63,987 bases of DNA from CALRBF01 sp964646465 (GCA_964646465.1 CAZYEN010000015.1:1-63987); one strand, 5' to 3'. Counted from the first letter of the stretch, positions 18,962-27,296 are shown. Translations and numbers: made by a program. The notes: a model not told the origin generated them from the sequence alone.

Positions 18962-19303
18962 CTATTTAAAAAGTTGGATTAAACCAAAAGATGACCAGCT
19001 AAATTGTTTTGTTGGCTTTCTATGAGGTATTTGTGGAATAGCTGGAATGGGGGGTATTTGTGGAATAGGAAATATTGGAGATGGATAGTCATTAGATAAT
19101 TCTGAAAAACCAACAACAAAACCATATAAATCTCTTATAACATATCCCTCTAGCCAACCCAGATGTTTACCTTTATATGAATAAATAATATTATCCTTCT
19201 CATAACCTAGGTTATATCCATGTTTATCACAAAAAGTACCTTCTGTTGAAAATATTACTTGAGGAGTACCATACCTATCATAGAACCAAATATTATTACT
19301 CAT
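18962..19303 (-). CDS. 4-fold beta-flower-like protein
   Basis: 113 residues. Repeated short blades of the type W/Y-D/S-Y-x-G (NIWFYDRYGTPQVI, IIYSYKGKHLGWLEGYVIRDLYGFVVGF) match the small 4-fold beta-flower domain seen near mobile and defence genes. The C-terminus has a Pro-rich PIP repeat (IPQIPPIPAIPQIP). Function unknown. Its position inside the hsd operon suggests cargo or accessory status. Confidence 0.6.
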   Translation of the reverse strand: MSNNIWFYDRYGTPQVIFSTEGTFCDKHGYNLGYEKDNIIYSYKGKHLGWLEGYVIRDLYGFVVGFSELSNDYPSPIFPIPQIPPIPAIPQIPHRKPTKQFSWSSFGLIQLFK

Positions 19304-19472
19304 AAAAATTATTATTGTTTTCTATATCCACTACTATATTATCAATCTTTTCTTGTATGAACTTTATTGCTTGCTCTTTGTCCATGTATTATTGAAATAT
19401 TTATATCTCTATTATAGCATAATTATATTAATATGAGAGTAGTTTTCAAAAATCCAATTCTTCTTGTGGACT

Positions 19473-19520
19473 GAGCCTGTCGAAGCCCTAGATCCCATCG
19501 CCTTCGATAAACTCAGGCTA
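19473..19520. repeat. Imperfect inverted repeat with the GCCTGTCGAAG-type motif
   Basis: AGCCTG plus CGAAG on the left pairs with CTTCG and CAGGCT on the right around a 16-nt loop. This resembles dispersed intergenic palindromes found in many genomes. It lies just upstream of the ncRNA promoter. Confidence 0.7.
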
Positions 19521-19551
19521 CTTCTGTTTTATCCATTACTACTCATTGCTA

Positions 19552-19580
19552 TTGAAAACATAAAAGGATTATGGTATAAT
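19552..19580 (+). promoter_or_regulatory. Strong sigma70-type promoter for the antisense ncRNA
   Basis: -35 TTGAAA at 19552-19557, 17-bp spacer, -10 TATAAT at 19575-19580 with an extended TG two bases upstream. It points away from the hsd operon direction. Confidence 0.8.
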
Positions 19581-19586
19581 GTATTT

Positions 19587-19694
19587 AGAGTTACTGGGTG
19601 ACGTATCCTACGACTAATGTCGTACGGGGCATTGACCCAGCACTCAGGACTCTATAAAAACAGCTCTCCATTCGGAGGGCTATTTTTATTTTTT
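19587..19694 (+). ncRNA. Structured small RNA of the RM island, about 108 nt
   Basis: Starting about 7 nt after the -10, the RNA has nested helices: AGAGT (19587-19591) with ACTCT (19649-19653), CTGGGT (19594-19599) with ACCCAG (19635-19640), and TACGAC (19609-19614) with GTCGTA (19619-19624) closing a TAAT loop, separated by asymmetric internal loops. An intrinsic terminator follows: AGCTCTCC/GGAGGGCT at 19662-19681, then a T-rich run. The terminator overlaps the last codons of the DUF3800 gene in antisense. No SRP, 6S, tmRNA or RNase P signature is present, and no riboswitch class I could match. Free-standing sRNA is favoured, because no gene follows on this strand. Confidence 0.75.
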
Positions 19695-20467
19695 GGACGA
19701 AATAACCATATATTAAATTTTGTTGATTTAACTATTATATATTTTTTACCAGTGAATTGAAATGTTCCTGCAAAAACAATTTTATCTAATATATATTTCA
19801 TTAATTTAACTTTGGATTGTTTTGCATTTACTTTATCAAAAAAACCATTTTGATAATAACCTATTCCTCCCATAATTATATCAATAAGTTGTATGAACAC
19901 TACTTTCTTTGAATCTACAGGTGTAATATTATTTACATACCTTTGTTGTAAATATTCTGGATTAACTTTAAGTGAAAATTTTTTCCTCAAAGCATTATTG
20001 AGAGATTCATATAATGTATTTAAGTCTATTTGATGTTGAGGGTTTGTAATACTATCTGGATAAATTTTATAAGTAGCTGGAATATGAGAGTTATGTAAAT
20101 ATAATTGATATAATAATTTTATGAATCCTTCTTTCTTTATATTATTCTGTGATATTATCTCAGGGTCCTGTGTATCAACAAGCATAATACAAGATCTAAA
20201 TGTATCTTTATCTATGCAATCAAAAAATATATCTACTAAGTCCTGATATACATTTAGATATTTATCTGAAACTTTACTCCACTTGAACTCTCCTAAAAAA
20301 TCTACTTCTTTGCCTTCTGAATTTGTATATCCATATTTTTTTCTTAAAGACTCTATTGAATTTTTTACATCAAGAATATTATTCTCATCAACCCAAATAC
20401 CCCCTAATAGTAAAAACTTTTCATTTCTATGTCTACTCTCATCAGAATATATTCTTATCGTACTCAT
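19652..20467 (-). CDS. DUF3800-family protein
   Basis: 271 residues. The N-terminal IRIYSDESR, the early LLLGGIWVDE and the C-terminal QLIDIIMGGIGYY are DUF3800 hallmarks; acidic residues in these blocks are proposed to form an RNase H-like active site. The family is common beside restriction and phage-defence genes, but its activity is not settled. The gene starts 1 bp after hsdM ends. Its last codons are formed by the terminator of the opposite-strand ncRNA, so the C-terminal SPPNGELFL may be a by-product. Confidence 0.82.
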   Translation of the reverse strand: MSTIRIYSDESRHRNEKFLLLGGIWVDENNILDVKNSIESLRKKYGYTNSEGKEVDFLGEFKWSKVSDKYLNVYQDLVDIFFDCIDKDTFRSCIMLVDTQDPEIISQNNIKKEGFIKLLYQLYLHNSHIPATYKIYPDSITNPQHQIDLNTLYESLNNALRKKFSLKVNPEYLQQRYVNNITPVDSKKVVFIQLIDIIMGGIGYYQNGFFDKVNAKQSKVKLMKYILDKIVFAGTFQFTGKKYIIVKSTKFNIWLFRPKNKNSPPNGELFL

Positions 20468-20468
20468 T

Positions 20469-22025
20469 TCACTTACCCTCTATTCCCCTCACTATCTCAT
20501 CTATGGATGTTCTTAACTCTTGTTGCCTAGCGACAATTTTCTCTATTCGGGCATTGAGTTCGGTTATATCTATGACTTCTCGGGTATCTTCTGGGATTAC
20601 ATAGCTTGATACTGAAAGATTATAATCATTCTCTGCTATATCGGTATTATCTACTATTTTGGCAAAGTATTCTTGATCTTGTCTCTGTATAAAGGCATTC
20701 AGGATTTTCTTTCGATTCTCTTCGCTCAGTTTATTCTTATTACCCCCTCTTACGAATTCTTGGGAGGCATCTATGAATAATGTTTTATTATCATTCTTAC
20801 TTTTCTTGAGTACCATAATACAGGTAGCGATAGTTGTCCCAAAGAATAAATCTGGTGGTAGTTGAATCAAAGCATCTACATAATTATTATCTATGAGATA
20901 TTTACGAATTTTTGCCTCTGCTCCTCCTCGATATAATACTCCAGGGAATTCTACGATTGCGGCAGTTCCACTAGTAGAAAGCCAAGTGAGCATATGGAGG
21001 GTAAAAGCTAAATCTGCTTTACTCTTGGGAGCGAGTACTCCTGCTGGTGAAAAACGTGGATCATTAATCATAAGAGGGTTACTATCTCCTTCCCAATGTA
21101 TGGCGTAAGGCGGATTGGAAACAATAACATCAAAAGGTTCATCATCCCAATGATTGGGGTCGGTTAATGTATCTCCATGGGCAATATCAAAATTATTATA
21201 ATTAATATCATGCAGGAACATATTAATTCGACAGAGATTATATGTGGTAAGCTCTATTTCCTGTCCATAAAATCCTTGTCTTACATTTTCTTTTCCGAGT
21301 ACTTTCGCAAATTTGAGCAATAGAGATCCTGAGCCACAGCATGGGTCATAGACTTTATTGACTGAAGTTTTCCCAACTGTAGTAATCTCTGCCAATAACT
21401 CTGCTACCTCTTGGGGAGTAAAAAACTCACCTCCTGATCTTCCAGCATTTGCAGCGTACATTGTCATCAAATATTCATAAGTATCTCCAAAGGCATCTAT
21501 AGTATTATCTGAATACTCACCCAATTTCAACTCTCCAATTTTCTCGAGTAATTTTACCAGTTTTTTATTCCTTTCCGCTACTGTAGCACCAAGTCTTTTT
21601 GAATTCACATCCAAATCATCAAATAATCCTTTGAGATCATCTTCACTACTAAAACCTTTAGCTGAGCTTTCAATATTATTGAATACTCTGGATAATGTTT
21701 CATTGAGATTATCATCATTACGAGCATTTTTACGTACATTTACAAACAATTCACTTGGCAATATATAAAATCCCTTCTGATTAACTGTCTCCGCTCGTCC
21801 AAATTCAGCTTCTTTATCTGATAATTTTGTATAGTCAAAATCTTTATTCCCAGAACGACGCTCATCCGTATTAATATAATTGGTCAAATTCTCACTAATA
21901 AATCGATAGAATAATATCCCTAATACATATTGCTTAAAATCCCAACCGGTAACACTTCCCCGCAAATCAGTAGCAATTTGCCAAATAGTTTTGTGTAGTT
22001 CTGCTCTTTCTTGTTCTTTTGTCAT
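20469..22025 (-). CDS. hsdM: Type I restriction-modification methyltransferase subunit
   Basis: 518 residues. Methylates adenine using SAM as part of the M2S complex. The helical N-terminal HsdM domain (about 8-150) is followed by motif I DPCCGSGSLL (227-236) and the catalytic NPPY (304-307). It is the first gene of the operon; the minus-strand extended -10 TATGGTATAAT is at 22047-22057. Confidence 0.96.
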   Translation of the reverse strand: MTKEQERAELHKTIWQIATDLRGSVTGWDFKQYVLGILFYRFISENLTNYINTDERRSGNKDFDYTKLSDKEAEFGRAETVNQKGFYILPSELFVNVRKNARNDDNLNETLSRVFNNIESSAKGFSSEDDLKGLFDDLDVNSKRLGATVAERNKKLVKLLEKIGELKLGEYSDNTIDAFGDTYEYLMTMYAANAGRSGGEFFTPQEVAELLAEITTVGKTSVNKVYDPCCGSGSLLLKFAKVLGKENVRQGFYGQEIELTTYNLCRINMFLHDINYNNFDIAHGDTLTDPNHWDDEPFDVIVSNPPYAIHWEGDSNPLMINDPRFSPAGVLAPKSKADLAFTLHMLTWLSTSGTAAIVEFPGVLYRGGAEAKIRKYLIDNNYVDALIQLPPDLFFGTTIATCIMVLKKSKNDNKTLFIDASQEFVRGGNKNKLSEENRKKILNAFIQRQDQEYFAKIVDNTDIAENDYNLSVSSYVIPEDTREVIDITELNARIEKIVARQQELRTSIDEIVRGIEGK

Positions 22026-22046
22026 ATAATTTTTAAATATAATTAC

Positions 22047-22057
22047 ATTATACCATA
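22047..22057 (-). promoter_or_regulatory. Extended -10 element of the hsd operon
   Basis: TATGGTATAAT on the minus strand, 21 bp before the hsdM ATG, with an AT-rich leader and no Shine-Dalgarno. A clear -35 is not visible, as expected for an extended -10. Confidence 0.65.
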
Positions 22058-22122
22058 TTTTAGGACTTTTGTATGCGTAGGAGGGAGGACAGAAAGCAAG
22101 AGGACAAGTTCAGTCCACACCC

Positions 22123-22154
22123 GTCGACTTCGTCGCCACCCTCGCCGGCGAGGG
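22123..22154. repeat. REP-like palindrome downstream of ileS
   Basis: Contains a perfect 16-bp palindrome CCCTCGCCGGCGAGGG (22139-22154) preceded by GTCGACTTCGTCGCC. It shares CCCTCGCC/GGCGAGGG with the repeats in the RAYT gene 5 kb away and is far more GC-rich than its surroundings. Confidence 0.75.
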
Positions 22155-22243
22155 ACAATAAATAATACCTGATCTTCTCCAAAGGCGTACAGAAAACCCC
22201 AAGCTCAGGTGACTGAAAGGTCTCCCCTACAAAAGTCAAAATA

Positions 22244-25168
22244 CTACCCCACAATCTCAATTGAGACAGTGATTATATCTTGTTCTAATTTGAAAGTTTG
22301 GGTATTCTCTGCTCCTTCTAGTGTTTGGAATTGCCATTCTACTACTCCGACTGGCTGGCTGATTGTATCTTGGTATTTTTGGATTAAAGTTTGTATTTCC
22401 TCTGAGGCTTGTATGGTGAGCTTGATATTTTGCTCTTTAGATAATTTGGAATTCTTTCGGGTAATTTGTAAATTACGAATTAGCTCTCGTACTAATCCTT
22501 CTTCTTTGAGCTGAGGGGTAATGGTGTCGTCCAAGCTCAAGGCTAGTCCTTGATATTCAATTATATTGTCTGAGACTTTTTTATCATAGATTTCTTTGAC
22601 ATTAATCTCTGTCTTGATAATATCTTGCATCCAAGGCTCTAATTCTATACCTTCTATACCCATAGCTTGTAAAGGTTGTCTTACTTTGATGGCTGAGACT
22701 TCTCTTAATTTGAAACCTTGCTCAAGAATAATTTTTAATTTATCTACTTTGATTAATATTTCATAATCATCTTTATTAAATGTATAATTATTTTCTGAAG
22801 TTTTTATTGCTTCATCCCACTTTAATTTATTTTCTGGATAGACACTTAGATGTATAGATTCGACTGCCTCAGCACTCTGACTCACTACTAGCTCCTGATA
22901 TAAATATTCTGTTATAAATGGAGAAAATGGAGCTAAGAGATGAATTAATTTTACAAAATTATTATATAGAGATTGCAAAAATTCTGTGTCCCCATTAGCA
23001 AAGTCAGTACGAGCGGTACGAATATACCATTTAGAAATATCGTCCATACAGGCTTTAATCTCTCTTGTGGCTTGTGGTATACGATAATTATCTAGAGCCC
23101 AATTAACTTCGTGTACAGTATGATCTACTCTAGTATATAACCACTTATTTTTAGGATTTATTGGTTTATGTTCTCCTACCTGAGGCCTCCAATCACTGAC
23201 ATTAGCATAAGTTACCAAAAAACTATACATATTCCAAAGTGGCAATAGGTATTCTTGAGTAATGATTTTGACTGTTTTAGCTGAGACTGTGGTGTCCTCT
23301 CCGGCTGCAATTGGGGTGGAGAAAAAGTTTAACCGCAGAGCATCGGCTCCAAATTGGTCGATCAAATCAATTGGATTAGCATAATTTTTCTTACTTTTAG
23401 AGAGTTTTTGCCCATCGTCAGCTAATACTAATCCATTTACAATTACATTTTTATAACTTGGCTTATCGAATAAAGCAGTGGACAAGGCTAATAGTGAATA
23501 AAACCAACCTCTTGTCTGGTCTACTCCCTCAGCAATATATTCAGCTGGGAATTTAGACTCAAATAGATCTTCGTTCTCAAATGGATAGTGAAATCTAGCA
23601 AATGGCATCGCCCCAGAATCATACCAAACATCCAAAACATCCGGAATTCTACGATACTCTTCTCCATCTATACTAAAAGTGATGTCATCTACAAAAGGTC
23701 TATGTGGATCAGTTATTCTAACCCCTGACAACTCTTCTAATTCACCAAATGATCCGATAATCTTAGTCTTACCTGATTGAGTCTGCCAAACTGGCAAAGG
23801 AGTTCCCCAATATCTAGTACGAGAAATCCCCCAATCTTTGACTTCTCTCAACCAATTACCAAATCTCCCCTCTTTGATATGGTCAGGAATCCAGTTAACA
23901 GTAGCATTATTAAAAATAAGCTTATCCCGCAATGTACTCATTGCCACATACCAAGAAGTAATTGGTTTATAAATTAACGGAGTATTAGTTCGCCAACACA
24001 TTGGTAAATCATGCTCATAATCCTCTACTTTGAATAATTGATTAGACTGTTTTAAATCTTCAATAATATATTTATTAGCTTTGCGATAAAACATACCCGC
24101 ATAAGGCTTGATTTCATCAACAAAATCACCCTGATCATTAATAACATCCACTGATAGAATGCCTACTTTTTGAAAAATCTCATTATCCTCGGCACCATAA
24201 GGGGCTAGATGCACAATTCCAGTTCCTGAGTCAGTGGTCACATAATCTCCTTCATAAATCACAAAAGCATTTTCTTTACCTACAAAATAATCAAACAGAG
24301 GCTTATAGGTCTTACCTAATAAATCCTGTCCTTTATATTCAGCAAGTACAGTGTAAGCTTCCCCAAAAACATTCTGGGCTAAATCCCGAGCCACGATATA
24401 TTGCTCCCCTGAATTAGGAATAGAGACCTTGATATAGTCAATTTTGCTATTCACAGCCAGAGCAAAGTTAGTTGGCAAAGTCCAAGGAGTAGTAGTCCAA
24501 GCTAATACAAAAACATTAGGGCTATCTGTTAGCTCAAATTTAATTGTCACTGCTGGATCAACTTGTTTTTTATAACCTCCTAGAGCAACTTCCGCATTAG
24601 ATAAAGTTGTCCCTGCTCTAGTTGAATAAGGCACTACTTTGAAGCCTTCATAAAGTAGCCCTTTACGGTATAATTCTGATAAACTCCACCAAATAGATTC
24701 TATATAATTAGCATCCATAGTGGCATATTCCTCATCGGAGTTGGTGAGTCTTCCAATTTTATACTCTAACTCAATAATTCCTTCTCGGTGAGCAGAGACT
24801 GATTCTCGACATAGTTGATTGAACTTATCTATGCCATAGTCTTCGATGTCTTTCTTTTGTTGAAAGCCTAATTTCTTCTCCACTTCATACTCTACGGGAA
24901 TACCCTGACAATCCCAACCAAGACTTCGAGTGACTCGATATCCTTTCATTGTCCAATATCTTGGCATTATATCTTTTAAGGCAAAAGTCAGCATGTGCCC
25001 AGCATGAGGCTCCCCATTGGCGGTAATTGGGCCGTCATAAAAGGCTTTAGTCCTGTCAACTGGTCTTGAGTCTATAGATTTTTGTAAAATATTTTCGATT
25101 TTCCAAAATTCTAAAGTTTGTTTTTCTAACTCTGCAAATGATACATTAAAGAGAGGTTTTTTGAACAT
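22244..25168 (-). CDS. ileS: Isoleucyl-tRNA synthetase
   Basis: 974 residues. Class I synthetase with HIGH-type signature PHAGHML (54-60), a CP1 editing domain (around GTGIVHLAPYG), the KLSKSKKNY signature, and an anticodon-binding C-terminal region. The C-terminal extension after about residue 800 fits the archaeal/eukaryote-like form that lacks a zinc-finger end. Its 3' end is duplicated at the far side of the RM island. Confidence 0.96.
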   Translation of the reverse strand: MFKKPLFNVSFAELEKQTLEFWKIENILQKSIDSRPVDRTKAFYDGPITANGEPHAGHMLTFALKDIMPRYWTMKGYRVTRSLGWDCQGIPVEYEVEKKLGFQQKKDIEDYGIDKFNQLCRESVSAHREGIIELEYKIGRLTNSDEEYATMDANYIESIWWSLSELYRKGLLYEGFKVVPYSTRAGTTLSNAEVALGGYKKQVDPAVTIKFELTDSPNVFVLAWTTTPWTLPTNFALAVNSKIDYIKVSIPNSGEQYIVARDLAQNVFGEAYTVLAEYKGQDLLGKTYKPLFDYFVGKENAFVIYEGDYVTTDSGTGIVHLAPYGAEDNEIFQKVGILSVDVINDQGDFVDEIKPYAGMFYRKANKYIIEDLKQSNQLFKVEDYEHDLPMCWRTNTPLIYKPITSWYVAMSTLRDKLIFNNATVNWIPDHIKEGRFGNWLREVKDWGISRTRYWGTPLPVWQTQSGKTKIIGSFGELEELSGVRITDPHRPFVDDITFSIDGEEYRRIPDVLDVWYDSGAMPFARFHYPFENEDLFESKFPAEYIAEGVDQTRGWFYSLLALSTALFDKPSYKNVIVNGLVLADDGQKLSKSKKNYANPIDLIDQFGADALRLNFFSTPIAAGEDTTVSAKTVKIITQEYLLPLWNMYSFLVTYANVSDWRPQVGEHKPINPKNKWLYTRVDHTVHEVNWALDNYRIPQATREIKACMDDISKWYIRTARTDFANGDTEFLQSLYNNFVKLIHLLAPFSPFITEYLYQELVVSQSAEAVESIHLSVYPENKLKWDEAIKTSENNYTFNKDDYEILIKVDKLKIILEQGFKLREVSAIKVRQPLQAMGIEGIELEPWMQDIIKTEINVKEIYDKKVSDNIIEYQGLALSLDDTITPQLKEEGLVRELIRNLQITRKNSKLSKEQNIKLTIQASEEIQTLIQKYQDTISQPVGVVEWQFQTLEGAENTQTFKLEQDIITVSIEIVG
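22245..22273. repeat. Direct repeat, right copy, forming the ileS 3' end
   Basis: Partner of 13409-13437. It contains the last nine sense codons of ileS (ITVSIEIVG) plus most of the stop codon, and the palindromic core TCTCAATTGAGA. Confidence 0.85.
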
Positions 25169-25273
25169 ATCGTTTTATTGTATAACTAATCTATTATTAA
25201 TATGTAGTGTAGCATAAGTCATTATAGTATTCAAGATAAAACCAGTATTCTGTAATAGATACATATAAATAAT

Positions 25274-25357
25274 GTCTTTCGTGTTCTATAAATTTCTTTC
25301 GAGCATTGTATCTTCAGATACACAGTGAGAAAAAATTTGATAGAACTACAGAAAGAC
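25274..25357. repeat. Long imperfect hairpin, 84 nt
   Basis: Stacked arms GTCTTTC/GAAAGAC, GTTCTAT/ATAGAAC, AAATTT/AAATTT and TTTC/GAAA, capped by GTATC-TTCA-GATAC. It lies about 105-190 bp upstream of the ileS ATG with no T-run on either side, so a simple terminator is unlikely. It could be an RNase III-type processing site in the ileS leader or a small palindromic repeat. Confidence 0.75.
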
Positions 25358-25388
25358 ACGATACCAGGATACGTATAATTTGACTTCC

Positions 25389-25417
25389 TTTTCAATTTAC
25401 CTAAAAAGGTATATAAT
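25389..25417 (+). promoter_or_regulatory. Promoter of the second structured RNA
   Basis: -10 TATAAT at 25412-25417; a weak -35 TTTTCA at 25389-25394 with a 17-bp spacer. Confidence 0.55.
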
Positions 25418-25423
25418 ATATTT

Positions 25424-25560
25424 GAGCCTTCAGAATGGGGTTGCGAAAAATTGAAGCCCACCTTGACTTACAGGGAAAAATATATTATTTTCCGATGTTT
25501 ATATAAAGGGATTCAGACGCAGTATAGCAATATACATCGCCCCTGCATTGAGGGCTTTTT
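25424..25560 (+). ncRNA. Structured RNA, about 137 nt, possibly 6S-like
   Basis: Both ends pair: AGCCTTCA (25425-25432) with TGAGGGCT (25549-25556), then GGGG (25437-25440) with CCCC (25540-25543). Inside are a hairpin GGAAAAATA/TATTTTCC near 25474-25493 and a helix CGATGT-TATAT with ATATACATCG. A T-run follows the closing strand directly. The end-closing helix, length and the text CCACCTTGACTTACAGGG are compatible with 6S RNA, an RNA polymerase decoy, but I cannot confirm the family by eye. Confidence 0.6.
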
Positions 25561-25576
25561 ATATTGTAAAAAATAG

Positions 25577-25609
25577 AAAAGCCGAGCTACAAGGGTAGAC
25601 GGCTTTTTT
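25577..25609. terminator. Bidirectional intrinsic terminator
   Basis: AAAAGCCG pairs with CGGCTTTT around GCTAC/GTAG; a T-run follows on the plus strand and an A-run precedes it, so it also serves the minus-strand small gene at 25631-25819. Confidence 0.8.
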
Positions 25610-25630
25610 GGAAGTGACTATGTTATTTAT

Positions 25631-25819
25631 TTAGCGAATGTCTGGGACATTGGTTTTTACACCACACTGAGTGGTGTAAGGCTTAGTTGCTGGGGGAGCT
25701 GCCCACACATGTTGTTGCTCTCTTTTGGGTGGAGTCATTTCTTTTGCTTGGAAAGACTCCCATGTATGATAAGTCTCTTCGGACGGACTTGTTTGATTTT
25801 GAACCATTTTGAGAAACAT
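25631..25819 (-). CDS. Small protein of unknown function, strong own promoter
   Basis: 62 residues if started at the first ATG, or 58 from MVQNQ. The composition is Gln/Pro/Thr-rich with no membrane segment; nothing is recognised. Transcription is well supported: -35 TTGACA and -10 TATAAT (25864-25859 and 25842-25837) with a 16-bp spacer, and a terminator at 25577-25609. The transcript also contains a 9-bp perfect hairpin near its end (TTACACCAC/GTGGTGTAA), so a functional RNA is an alternative to a protein. Confidence 0.5.
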   Translation of the reverse strand: MFLKMVQNQTSPSEETYHTWESFQAKEMTPPKREQQHVWAAPPATKPYTTQCGVKTNVPDIR

Positions 25820-25836
25820 CCAATCAGAACATCCCC

Positions 25837-25864
25837 ATTATACTCCGCTAAATAAATCTGTCAA
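25837..25864 (-). promoter_or_regulatory. Consensus promoter for the small gene at 25631
   Basis: Minus strand TTGACA, 16-bp spacer, TATAAT, a perfect match to the sigma70 consensus hexamers. Confidence 0.85.
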
Positions 25865-25914
25865 CCCCTATTGAATTTTACAGAGTAAAGTCTATATGTT
25901 ATAATATAAGCTAT

Positions 25915-26463
25915 ATGAAAATTATAACAACCAAAATTCCCGATGTACTAATTATAGAACCTCAAGTTTTCCAAGATAATAGAGGTTATTTTGTAGAAAC
26001 TTATAACCAGGCTAAGTTTGAAGCCAATGGTCTTAAATATAACTTTGTACAAGATAATCAGTCATTTTCACAATATGGGACTATTCGGGGATTGCATTTT
26101 CAAACAGGAGAATATGCCCAAGCCAAATTAGTCCGAGCTATGCAAGGCACAGTGCTAGATGTAGCGGTGGATTTGAGGGAAAATTCTCCTACTAAAGGTC
26201 AATATGTAGCTATAGAATTATCTGATACAAATTTTAGACAATTATTGATACCAAGAGGCTTTGCTCATGGTTTTGCAGTTATCTCAGAGACTGCTATTTT
26301 TTCCTATAAATGCGATAATATTTATCACAAAGACTCAGAGGCAGGGATTCTCTACTCAGATACTGAACTCCAAATTAACTGGCAAATTCCATCAGGACAA
26401 CAAATTATCTCTGACAAAGACCAAACCTGGCCGAAATTACAAGAGTATTTACAAAAAATATGA
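25915..26463 (+). CDS. rfbC: dTDP-4-dehydrorhamnose 3,5-epimerase
   Basis: 182 residues, cupin fold. Motifs RGLHFQ (catalytic His), VDLRENSPT and PRGFAHGF match RmlC. It converts dTDP-4-keto-6-deoxyglucose to the L-rhamnose series. The ATG lies 9 bp after a TATAAT (leaderless or nearly so). The end overlaps rfbD as ATGA. rfbA and rfbB are not in the window. Confidence 0.94.
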   Translation: MKIITTKIPDVLIIEPQVFQDNRGYFVETYNQAKFEANGLKYNFVQDNQSFSQYGTIRGLHFQTGEYAQAKLVRAMQGTVLDVAVDLRENSPTKGQYVAIELSDTNFRQLLIPRGFAHGFAVISETAIFSYKCDNIYHKDSEAGILYSDTELQINWQIPSGQQIISDKDQTWPKLQEYLQKI

Positions 26464-27296
26464 TATTAATAACAGGAGCTAATGGACAATTAGGACAGAC
26501 TTTTAGAAGTTTAATTTCAAACAGACAAGCTATCTTCAAGGGTCGTGAATTAGATATTACTAACTTTGAGCTTGTAGAAGATTTTGTCTCCAAGCATTCA
26601 GTTGCTGCAATTATTAATACCGCCGCCTATACTGCCGTAGATTTGGCTGAGACTGAGTCAGCTCTTGCCTTTCATATCAATAGCTTTGGAGCTCGTAATT
26701 TAGCCTTAATTAGTCAGAAATTTGAGATTCCTCTAATTCATATATCGACTGACTATATCTTTGATGGAACAAATCACCGACCTTATGTCGAAAGTGATGT
26801 CCCAAACCCAATTTCAACTTATGGCAAATCTAAATTAGAAGGTGAGGTGGCAGTCTTAGAATTAGCCCACTCTGCCTATATAATTCGTACATCTTGGCTA
26901 TATTCAGGGTATGCTAAGAATTTCTTGACCAACATAACTAGATTAGCTCTGGAGCGGGATAGCCTATCTATTGTAGCTGACCAAATTGGAACTCCAACTT
27001 ATGCTCAGGATTTAGCAGAAGCAATTTTGGAATTACTACCAAACTTAGAAGCTGGTACCAAACAAATTCTACACTATTCCAATCAAGGAGTAGCCTCTTG
27101 GTATGATTTTGCATATGAGATTATCAATCTACATAATATTGATTGTAAATTAACACCAATACCTGCTATAGCATACCCCACACCAGCGGCTCGACCATAT
27201 TATTCTATTTTAGATAAAACGTTAATATCTAGTCTGTTGCAATCTCCAATCCCACATTGGAAAGATAGTCTCACAAGACATATCAAAGCTGAATAA
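26460..27296 (+). CDS. rfbD: dTDP-4-dehydrorhamnose reductase
   Basis: 278 residues, short-chain dehydrogenase fold. GANGQLGQ binds the nicotinamide cofactor, TDYIFDG is the family signature, and the catalytic YGKSKLEGE is present. It makes dTDP-L-rhamnose for surface polysaccharide. Translationally coupled to rfbC. The tail overlaps the convergent kinase gene by 14 bp. Confidence 0.94.
   Translation: MILITGANGQLGQTFRSLISNRQAIFKGRELDITNFELVEDFVSKHSVAAIINTAAYTAVDLAETESALAFHINSFGARNLALISQKFEIPLIHISTDYIFDGTNHRPYVESDVPNPISTYGKSKLEGEVAVLELAHSAYIIRTSWLYSGYAKNFLTNITRLALERDSLSIVADQIGTPTYAQDLAEAILELLPNLEAGTKQILHYSNQGVASWYDFAYEIINLHNIDCKLTPIPAIAYPTPAARPYYSILDKTLISSLLQSPIPHWKDSLTRHIKAE

Larger units (their letters stand above)
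13409..22273. mobile_element. Putative type I restriction-modification island inserted at the ileS 3' end
   Basis: The block between 13438 and 22244 contains only defence and mobile-type genes: hsdM, DUF3800, a beta-flower protein, a coiled-coil membrane protein, hsdS, a RAYT transposase and hsdR. It is bracketed by a 29-bp near-perfect direct repeat; the right copy is the last nine codons and stop of ileS. This is the geometry of site-specific insertion into a gene end with the coding end restored. No integrase lies inside, so the element could be a remnant or mobilised in trans. Confidence 0.6.

Noticed and set aside
19587..19694. SRP RNA, RNase P or a known riboswitch
   Set aside because: The GGAAGGAAGCA-type SRP tetraloop region and RNase P core motifs are missing, and no gene follows on that strand to be controlled.
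25169..25380. T-box leader for ileS
   Set aside because: No T-box sequence or anticodon-presenting specifier loop could be found around the long hairpin.
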